Of a stretch of DNA of 12,651 nucleotides, positions 6,846 to 12,651 are shown piece after piece (position 1 is the stretch's first letter; every line of letters begins with the position of its first letter). The position numbers were made by a program, and so were the translations under genes. The stretch spans positions 1 to 12,651 of the forward strand of contig JALVLX010000105.1 of assembly GCA_027032855.1 (NCBI GenBank), written 5' to 3'. The notes beneath the pieces were generated by a model. It was not told the origin of the DNA. It searched no databases and was given only the letters and a program-made list of their open reading frames with translations. The DNA comes from Flavobacteriales bacterium. GTDB lineage: Bacteria > Bacteroidota > Bacteroidia > Flavobacteriales > Flavobacteriaceae.

Positions 6846-9218
6846 ATGACACAAGTAAAATCACCCTATAATTTTGTTCCTTTAAACAAAAAAGTATTTA
6901 CACCCGAATGGGGAAAATTTGTAAGTCAGGATATACCCTTTAAAGATGGTTTAAGTGGAAAAATAAAACTAAAAATCAAAGCACATACCCCAATATTTGT
7001 TAGAGGCGAAGGAGAGGAAAAAAAAAGAAATATAAATAATAAAACAATAAAATACACCGAGTACCACTTTTTTAAACACAATGGTAAATATTGTATTCCG
7101 GGTACTTCAATTAAAGGAGAAATAGCCAATGTAATGGAGATTATGAGTTTTGGAAGGTTACACAAAATTAATGACCACAAATATGGTGTTAGAGATATGT
7201 CCGATAAAGATGATAGATTGGTTGGAAAAGCTAAAAAATGTGGGTTTTTATTTAGAGATGGTACCGGATATAAAATAGAAAAATGTAATGATTTAGTTAG
7301 AATTAATTATGGACAGATAGGTCGTGCAACTTCACAAAATATCAGGGGGATAAGTGTTGTTGAAAAATACAATAGAGTAGGAAAAAATCGTATGATCCCC
7401 GTAACTACTAATAATGACGTAATGGTAGTTAGAGGGAGAGAATTTCCTATTGTTGTTGCAGAATATGATCCAACTTCTACTTTGGAGGGGCAATTAGTTG
7501 TAACTAATGATTTTCAAAGAAAAGAAAATGAGTTTGTTTTTATCCCCACTGGAAGAAAAGTTCAAATCTCAAATGACATTATAGATAATTTTATTAACGC
7601 ATATTTTGAAACGGATTCGGATTATAAAACATTATGGGAAACTGAATTTAGAAATGGAAATCCTATACCTGTTTTTTATACTACCGATCGTAATGGAAAT
7701 ATTCAAGCCATTGGCTTTACTCAAATGTTTAAATTATCATATAAGAATAGCATTTATGATTTAATAGAAAATAATTATCCTGAATTATTAGAAAGCAAAA
7801 TTGATTTAGTTGATTCAATTTTTGGATATACAGATGAAGATAATAATCATAAAAAATTAAAAGGGAGAGTAAGCATAGAACCGGCAATGATTACTGATAA
7901 TTCAATTAATGAAATGAATCCGGTTCATACAATACTTGGAGAACCACAACCTAGTTTTTATCCGTATTATCTTTTTCAAAATCCGGATACCAATAAAAAT
8001 AACAGGGTTAATGGAAGATATAAAACTTATATGGACGATGATGCAATCATTTCCGGTAGAAAAAGATATCCGATTAAAGAAGTTACCATTGATTATCAAC
8101 CGGAAGATATTGATGATACAAAAAATGTATGGGTGGATTTCGTGCCGCTTCCCAAAGAATCAGAGTTTGAAACAATCATTCACTATTATAATATTAGACC
8201 TGTTGAATTAGGTGCTCTATTGAGTGCTATTACTTTTCATAATAATAATGAGACATATCATCATTCCATTGGAATGGCGAAACCATTAGGTTACGGCAAT
8301 GTTACTTTTAGTATTGATTATTCAACTTCTACTATTGAAGAGGATGAATCATTGAATTATATGTGTCAATATGAAAAGATGATGGAGTATTTTTGTCAAA
8401 CGGAATGTGATAATTCTCATTGGCTTCAAACAGAACAATTAATTGAATTATTTGCAATGGCAGAACCAATAAGCCAAAATCATCCAAAGTTTGAGGATTT
8501 AACTTATTTAAAATTACCTGACCATCAAAATATTAAAAGTACTAAAAGAGAAACATCCAGAGAATGTAGAGAACGTTTAAATAGAAGGTGTAATGATAAT
8601 GAAAGACTTATTATTAATGATTTTCCAAAAGCTCTACCAAGATATACTGATTTTGTAAATAGAAACATTAGTTTGAAAAGTTTAAATTGTAGTTCAGATT
8701 TTAGACCTGATGAAGATAAAAAACAATATTATATTACAAATCCCAATATGCACCCCTACATAAAAAGTAAAAAAGAGAACTTCATTCAGTTTATAGAACA
8801 ACATTTACAAGATTTGAAATCAATAGTTCAAAAAAAAGAAGCAGAAAAAGATAAAAAAAGATTACGAGCCATAGAAAATGCCGAAGAAGCAAAAAGAAAA
8901 CGATTTAGAGAAGAAGAAGGTATTGATATGTTGAAGGATGTTAAAAATATGAAATCTTTAAGGAATAAAACTAATCAGTGGAGATTAAGATATTATAATG
9001 AACAAGAAAGGATAACTATTAAGGAAGCTATTATTCCGGAAAAATATTTACCGGAATTTATGAAAATCCTAAATGACTTATTCGAAAAAAATAAAAAAAA
9101 GTTTGAGTGGAAAAATAAAAAAGAAATAAGTAAAAATTTGAAATATTTAATATTATGCATTGGCAAAGAAAAAGCTGAAAAATGGTATAAAGAAAAACAA
9201 TCTAATAAAAATAGGTAA
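6846..9218 (+). CDS. TIGR03986-like large RAMP protein with charged C-terminal extension
   Basis: I start this protein at the ATG at 6846 (790 residues). An in-frame ATG at 6813 would overlap the preceding gene by 29 bp, whereas 6846 sits 4 bp after its stop in the TTATG context shared by the operon. The opening SPYNFVPLNKKVF and the spread of RAMP motifs fit the TIGR03986 CRISPR-associated RAMP family of type III-D loci: YCIPGTSIKG (82-91), SIFGYTDED (324-332), GRVSIEPAM (340-348), LGEPQPSFYPYYL (364-376) and the glycine loop GMAKPLGYGNV (476-486). The usual catalytic-loop Asp before the IPG motif is not obvious, so it may be structural. Beyond about residue 500 there is a roughly 290-residue non-RAMP tail, strongly basic and coiled-coil-like around 650-700. 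The tail's function is unknown; RNA contact or complex assembly is possible. Confidence 0.8.
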   Translation: MTQVKSPYNFVPLNKKVFTPEWGKFVSQDIPFKDGLSGKIKLKIKAHTPIFVRGEGEEKKRNINNKTIKYTEYHFFKHNGKYCIPGTSIKGEIANVMEIMSFGRLHKINDHKYGVRDMSDKDDRLVGKAKKCGFLFRDGTGYKIEKCNDLVRINYGQIGRATSQNIRGISVVEKYNRVGKNRMIPVTTNNDVMVVRGREFPIVVAEYDPTSTLEGQLVVTNDFQRKENEFVFIPTGRKVQISNDIIDNFINAYFETDSDYKTLWETEFRNGNPIPVFYTTDRNGNIQAIGFTQMFKLSYKNSIYDLIENNYPELLESKIDLVDSIFGYTDEDNNHKKLKGRVSIEPAMITDNSINEMNPVHTILGEPQPSFYPYYLFQNPDTNKNNRVNGRYKTYMDDDAIISGRKRYPIKEVTIDYQPEDIDDTKNVWVDFVPLPKESEFETIIHYYNIRPVELGALLSAITFHNNNETYHHSIGMAKPLGYGNVTFSIDYSTSTIEEDESLNYMCQYEKMMEYFCQTECDNSHWLQTEQLIELFAMAEPISQNHPKFEDLTYLKLPDHQNIKSTKRETSRECRERLNRRCNDNERLIINDFPKALPRYTDFVNRNISLKSLNCSSDFRPDEDKKQYYITNPNMHPYIKSKKENFIQFIEQHLQDLKSIVQKKEAEKDKKRLRAIENAEEAKRKRFREEEGIDMLKDVKNMKSLRNKTNQWRLRYYNEQERITIKEAIIPEKYLPEFMKILNDLFEKNKKKFEWKNKKEISKNLKYLILCIGKEKAEKWYKEKQSNKNR

Positions 9219-9220
9219 TT

Positions 9221-10225
9221 ATGAACAAAAAAAACATCTCTCATTTATTAAAAGCCATAATGTTTATTGGACTATTTACTGTTGAATATGTCGTTATTAC
9301 AAAGCTTGAAAACAAGCAAATAATTTTGCTTAACTATATAATGTTAGCAGTAAATTTATGTATGTTTACATCGCTGATTTTTTCTAAAAAAACAGATCAT
9401 TTTAGTGCATTTATTTTTAAGATTTTTAAAAATATTGCGGGGAATATTCTAGGGATTATTGCTATCATATATTTTACAACACATATCGGTTGGATATTTA
9501 CTGCTTTACGTGATAGCTATGTAACGGATAACTTGCATTTGATGAGTCAATTTTCACTGTATCTTAATTTTCTATTTTTTCCATATCTGTTTCTAACATT
9601 TTTCCTTAAAAAACGTAAAGACGATGTTTTGCCAAAAAATAGAAAAGTTTTATTAACTTCTTTAAGTATATTTGATTATAATAGAAATGCAGAAGGAGAA
9701 TTATCTCCACAAGATAAAAAGGTATTGAACGTTATTAAAAGTAAGAAGGATTATCATACTTGGGGAAGAGATGTAAATTGGCAACCAATTTTTTTAGCAA
9801 TTGAGAAATATGAAAATTTGAAAGAAATAATTGTTTTAAACACCAAACAAACAAAATATCAAAATAATGCTATAAAAAATTCTAATGACTATAAAAACTA
9901 TACATTCGAAAAACTAATAAGAAACTATTTTCCAAAGATAGAGGTTACAAATGCTATGATTGAAAATCCTAATGAGCTACAAAGTACAGTTGAGGATTTA
10001 AATTTTATTCTTAGAAAAAAATTAAAAAATTATGAAGATAAAGATATTGTTTTTAGCATTACCGGAGGTACTGCTGTGATAACAGCGGCTATGTCAATGG
10101 TTGCAATAAAAGGAGACAGAGGTATTACCTATATGGATCAACAAAAAAATATAACCATTAATAATTCGGTTGATGTTTTTGACATCAAAGAACTTTGGGA
10201 AGAAATAATCAACAAATATGAATAA
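9221..10225 (+). CDS. Four-helix membrane protein with C-terminal CARF-like domain, putative cyclic-oligoadenylate effector
   Basis: The 334 residues split into a membrane half and a soluble half. Four hydrophobic segments are visible at about 9-27, 34-54, 72-95 and 109-129, the last followed by KKRK, which would favour a cytoplasmic C-terminus. From about 140 the protein looks like a CARF Rossmann domain: first strand KVLLTSLSIFD (142-152), then KEIIVLNTKQTKYQN (201-215), and the nucleotide-binding signature ITGGTAVITAAMSMVAI (280-296) followed by GITYMDQ (301-307). CARF domains bind cyclic oligoadenylates made by Cas10. No nuclease, protease or NADase motif is seen, so the output is probably on the membrane (pore or depolarisation), by analogy with Cam1 and Csx23. 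Those have fewer helices or a different sensor, so this architecture may be a distinct family. It lies 2 bp after the large RAMP gene and overlaps the next gene by 8 bp. Confidence 0.78.
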   Translation: MNKKNISHLLKAIMFIGLFTVEYVVITKLENKQIILLNYIMLAVNLCMFTSLIFSKKTDHFSAFIFKIFKNIAGNILGIIAIIYFTTHIGWIFTALRDSYVTDNLHLMSQFSLYLNFLFFPYLFLTFFLKKRKDDVLPKNRKVLLTSLSIFDYNRNAEGELSPQDKKVLNVIKSKKDYHTWGRDVNWQPIFLAIEKYENLKEIIVLNTKQTKYQNNAIKNSNDYKNYTFEKLIRNYFPKIEVTNAMIENPNELQSTVEDLNFILRKKLKNYEDKDIVFSITGGTAVITAAMSMVAIKGDRGITYMDQQKNITINNSVDVFDIKELWEEIINKYE

Positions 10226-10616
10226 AAAACTCCATCTCCTATTTAATCATACTTTAACCCCCGAGCAAATTACAGATGCTAAAATAAGTTTGGGAGTTAC
10301 TGAAAACAATATCCTATTATTACCTGACAATATGATAGCATTGTGGCATAATATCCCACCCGAAGCCGGTTTGAATTTATCCAAACACTTATACGATTTG
10401 GTTACCTATTTCTCTCATCAAAACAAAGGGGATTATGTATTGGTGCAAGGTGATTTCGGTGCCGTATTTTATATGGTAAATCAGCTAATGAAAATGGATT
10501 TGATACCAATTTATGCCACGACAAAACGTCAAGTAACGGAAGAAAAAAATAATGAAAACCAGATTATTACCAAAAGAATCTTTAAACACATTTGTTATAG
10601 AAAATATATAAAATAA
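10218..10616 (+). CDS. csx20: Csx20-like protein, putative ring nuclease
   Basis: This 132-residue soluble protein resembles Csx20, a small CARF-like family found in type III loci and predicted to degrade cyclic oligoadenylate. Visible features are the N-terminal strand KLHLLFNHTLTPEQITDAK, a nucleotide-fold-like core GDYVLVQGDFGAVFYMV (71-87) and PIYATTKRQVTEE (97-109), which looks like the conserved C-terminal block of the family. The start codon lies inside the end of the membrane CARF gene (8-bp overlap), so the two should be made together. That fits a sensor paired with its off-switch. I know of the ring nuclease role as a family prediction; catalytic residues cannot be assigned here. 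Family naming is from motif memory, so moderate certainty. Confidence 0.68.
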   Translation: MNKKLHLLFNHTLTPEQITDAKISLGVTENNILLLPDNMIALWHNIPPEAGLNLSKHLYDLVTYFSHQNKGDYVLVQGDFGAVFYMVNQLMKMDLIPIYATTKRQVTEEKNNENQIITKRIFKHICYRKYIK

Positions 10617-10617
10617 T

Positions 10618-11304
10618 ATGAACACACCCAAAACCAAAATCCACCAAATCACCCTATACGACATACCCATGAACAAAGACGGGTTACGCAAGTTTATGAG
10701 CCGGACGTTTCAATTGGTTGAGCAACATGCCGGGGCGTTTAAAGGCGTGCCGGCACCGCTTGATTTGTTTCACGACAAAAGCCATCATTATTCGGGTATC
10801 CAATTCGGTATCGTAGATGGTGCTGTATCCGTTAGAGCGTATGGCAAAACCGAAATCAAAGCGCTTAAAATATGGTGGCAATTGTATCGTAAGCACTATG
10901 CTTTTAAACCGGAAAATGTACAGGTAATTCAAGAAAAATACCGTTTGGGATTTTTACCCCAACCGCAAACCTACCGGCTTACCGATTTTTTGGTCAGTAA
11001 AAGCAAGTACAAGGAACTCAACGGGTTGGAAGATGAAGAAAGCATAAAAAAAATCTTGTCGGAATATATTGTCGCCAATTTTTTTCCTTTTTTTAACCAT
11101 TTGAATTACCACCACGACCGCAAACAACAAGAAATAGTCGTTAATGTATTACATTACAAACGGCAAAAAAAAATGCAACATACTTTTAGAGACTATAAGC
11201 GACAAGCATACAATATTGTGTTTGAAAGTAATTTGCGATTGCCACACCTGTTTCGTATGGGTGAAGCCACCGCACTTGGATACGGCAATATAAAATATTT
11301 ATGA
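10618..11304 (+). CDS. cas6: Cas6-like CRISPR RNA endoribonuclease
   Basis: Cas6 cuts the CRISPR repeat in the precursor transcript to release crRNAs. The 228-residue length is typical. The C-terminal GEATALGYGNI (215-225) is the Cas6 glycine-rich RAMP loop, preceded by LRLPHLFRM and followed by the last strand. Candidate general-acid histidines are His52, His56 and His57 in the FHDKSHHYSG segment (51-60), where Cas6 enzymes often carry the catalytic His. The helical middle part (140-165) and YHHDRKQQEIVVNVLHYKR (164-182) are basic and could bind RNA. It starts 1 bp after the csx20 stop. From this gene on, GC content and codon choice are visibly less AT-biased than in the cas10 to CARF part, which hints at a separate origin for the cas6-RT pair. 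Confidence 0.85.
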   Translation: MNTPKTKIHQITLYDIPMNKDGLRKFMSRTFQLVEQHAGAFKGVPAPLDLFHDKSHHYSGIQFGIVDGAVSVRAYGKTEIKALKIWWQLYRKHYAFKPENVQVIQEKYRLGFLPQPQTYRLTDFLVSKSKYKELNGLEDEESIKKILSEYIVANFFPFFNHLNYHHDRKQQEIVVNVLHYKRQKKMQHTFRDYKRQAYNIVFESNLRLPHLFRMGEATALGYGNIKYL

Positions 11305-11305
11305 G

Positions 11306-12352
11306 ATGAAACACCAACCTGCGACAATCATATACAATAAGGCTAAACAATTTTTACAAACAGATGATTTTACCAAACTTTGCATGCTTGTAGGAGTGGA
11401 TAAAAATCAAACTTTGTTATACAGCTTACACAAAAGTTACCGTGAATTTAAAATACCGAAAGCCAACGGCACATACAGATTGATTGAAGCCCCTGTAAAA
11501 AAATTAATGCAAATCCTGCACCGGTTTAACCATTACTTACAATCTGCTTATTATGTTTACCAAACACCGGCATCTTACGGATTTATCATCAGTGCAAAAA
11601 ATGAAAAACAGCCAAAAAACATTTTAGAGAATGCCCGTAAACACTTGGGACACAAATATATGATGAAAATGGATTTCAAAGATTTTTTTCATCAAATAAA
11701 TAAACAGCGACTTTTTAAAATGTTTAAAACCGTACCATTTCATTTTAACCGGAAATCAGCTCAAATTTTAGCTAATTTATTTACCTACAAGGAACGTTTG
11801 CCTATGGGAGCGCCGACATCGCCGGTTTTGTCAAACTTTGCCTGCATTGATTTTGATAATGAATTGCAAAATTGGGCAGAAAAAAGGCAAATCACTTATA
11901 CCCGCTTTGCCGATGACTTGACCTTTTCATCTGATTTGGAAAAATTTACAAACGTACATCTTAATCAAGTTTTGGATATTTGTAATAAACACCAACTAAA
12001 ACTAAATGAGCATAAAACCAAATTTTATGATGAAAACGACCCGAAAGAAGTTACCGGATTGGTGCTACACAAGACTGTTGATATACCACAAATGTTTTAT
12101 CGAGAATTAAGTGATGATTTAAGACGGTTAAAAAGTTTAGTAGAAGCCGGCTTTATTGTCAAACAAAACTATGAAGATGAAGTTTTTAAAAAATACAAAC
12201 AAGAAGTGAAAGGAAAAATCAATTTTATAGGTATGATTGAAGGATACGATAGTCAAATTTTTTACCGCTATAATCAAAAACTAAAAAAAGCATTGGCGTT
12301 ACCCAATGAAGAAATATTATTCGCGAGATGGACACACTTTAATTATTTTTGA
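11306..12352 (+). CDS. Retron-clade reverse transcriptase linked to the CRISPR operon
   Basis: This 348-residue protein is an RNA-directed DNA polymerase with the palm motifs in order. RT1-2 has YREFKIPKANGTYRLIEAP (45-63). MDFKDFF (122-128) carries catalytic Asp123, PMGAPTSPVLSN (166-177) is motif B, and RFADDLTFSS (200-209) carries Asp203/Asp204. Two retron hallmarks are present: NAxxH as NARKH (109-113) just before motif A, and VTG in VTGLVLH (249-255). The active site is FADD rather than the more usual YADD. The size is that of a stand-alone retron RT; there is no Cas1, maturase or endonuclease domain. The gene follows cas6 by 1 bp, so it is co-transcribed and leaves no space for an msr-msd RNA in front of it. 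Links between retron-like RTs and CRISPR loci have been reported, but their function is not settled. It might make cDNA from crRNA or target RNA (speculative). Confidence 0.93.
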   Translation: MKHQPATIIYNKAKQFLQTDDFTKLCMLVGVDKNQTLLYSLHKSYREFKIPKANGTYRLIEAPVKKLMQILHRFNHYLQSAYYVYQTPASYGFIISAKNEKQPKNILENARKHLGHKYMMKMDFKDFFHQINKQRLFKMFKTVPFHFNRKSAQILANLFTYKERLPMGAPTSPVLSNFACIDFDNELQNWAEKRQITYTRFADDLTFSSDLEKFTNVHLNQVLDICNKHQLKLNEHKTKFYDENDPKEVTGLVLHKTVDIPQMFYRELSDDLRRLKSLVEAGFIVKQNYEDEVFKKYKQEVKGKINFIGMIEGYDSQIFYRYNQKLKKALALPNEEILFARWTHFNYF

Positions 12353-12381
12353 TTGAAAAATGTAATATAGAATAAAATTAA

Positions 12382-12651
12382 TAATGAATGTCGAATAACG
12401 AATTATGAATAACGAAGTAAAATAAATCGAAATTCGGAGTTCAGAGTTCATAATTCGTAATTTAAAAAACTAAATGAATTTCGAATATTGAATAACGAAT
12501 TATGAATAACGAAGTAAAAAAAAATCGAAATTCGGAGTTCAGAGTTCGTAATTCGTAATTTAAAAAACTAAATGAATTTCGAATATTGAATAACGAATTA
12601 TGAATAACGAAGTAAAAAAAAATCGAAATTCGGAGTTCAGAGTTCGTAATT
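12382..12651. repeat. 98-bp tandem repeat with internal inverted symmetry, running off the window
   Basis: About two and three-quarter copies of a 98-bp AT-rich unit follow the RT gene. The block CGGAGTTCAG recurs at 12435, 12533 and 12631, exactly 98 bp apart, and TAAATGAATT recurs at 12471 and 12569. The first copy is slightly divergent; the second and third are nearly identical. Each unit contains a left arm with ACGAATTATGAA and a right arm with its reverse complement or a one-base variant (in copy 1, 12398-12409 and 12447-12458 pair perfectly), so each could fold into a long-loop hairpin. There are no unique spacers, so it is not a CRISPR array. Such AT-rich repeats are common between genes in Bacteroidota. 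No open reading frame or tRNA is seen here. Confidence 0.9.

Noticed and set aside
7936..8211. Plus-strand 91-codon open frame inside the large RAMP gene
   Set aside because: Alternative frame of a confident coding sequence; the translation shows no family features.
11306..12352. Group II intron-encoded RT or RT-Cas1 fusion
   Set aside because: There is no maturase, endonuclease or Cas1 domain, the length is only 348 residues, and NAxxH plus VTG point to the retron clade instead.
12382..12651. A possible CRISPR array downstream of the RT
   Set aside because: The repeats are contiguous 98-bp tandem units whose whole length is repeated; there are no unique spacers between short conserved repeats.

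Overview
The window looks like an AT-rich Bacteroidota chromosome (Flavobacteriia- or Bacteroidales-like). The evidence is very low GC, no Shine-Dalgarno sequences, starts preceded by A/T-rich stretches usually ending in TTATG, and intergenic repeats of a kind common in that phylum. No species can be named from the sequence alone.

Layout: (1) 60-1145, minus strand, the housekeeping gene gcvT (aminomethyltransferase of the glycine cleavage system). (2) 1146-1387, an AT-rich divergent intergenic region with a hairpin-forming inverted repeat directly upstream of gcvT. (3) 1388-12352, plus strand, a tightly packed ten-gene operon whose gaps are 1-11 bp or whose genes overlap by 4-8 bp. It encodes a type III (best match III-D-like) CRISPR-Cas interference system plus accessory genes. 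(4) 12353-12651, non-coding, a 98-bp tandem repeat that runs off the window edge.

The operon reads: an HD-less Cas10 with an intact GGDD cyclase motif; a minimal 181-aa Cas7; a Csx10-type Cas5-like RAMP; a fused double Cas7; a small 145-aa protein of unknown role; a large TIGR03986-like RAMP with a long charged C-terminal tail; a four-helix membrane protein with a C-terminal CARF-like domain; a Csx20-like putative ring nuclease overlapping it; a Cas6-like crRNA endonuclease; and a reverse transcriptase with retron-clade signatures (NAxxH, VTG, FADD). There is no cas1, cas2 or CRISPR array in the window.

Proposed working model (inference): Cas6 makes crRNAs and the multi-RAMP complex binds and cleaves target RNA. 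Cas10 has no DNase domain and so acts mainly by making cyclic oligoadenylate. The cyclic oligoadenylate switches on the membrane CARF protein, and the Csx20-like protein removes the signal. The role of the retron-type RT is the main puzzle: there is no Cas1 to partner it for spacer acquisition, and no room immediately upstream for a retron msr-msd RNA. The four-helix CARF effector and the RT linked to cas6 are the best candidates for an under-described system.
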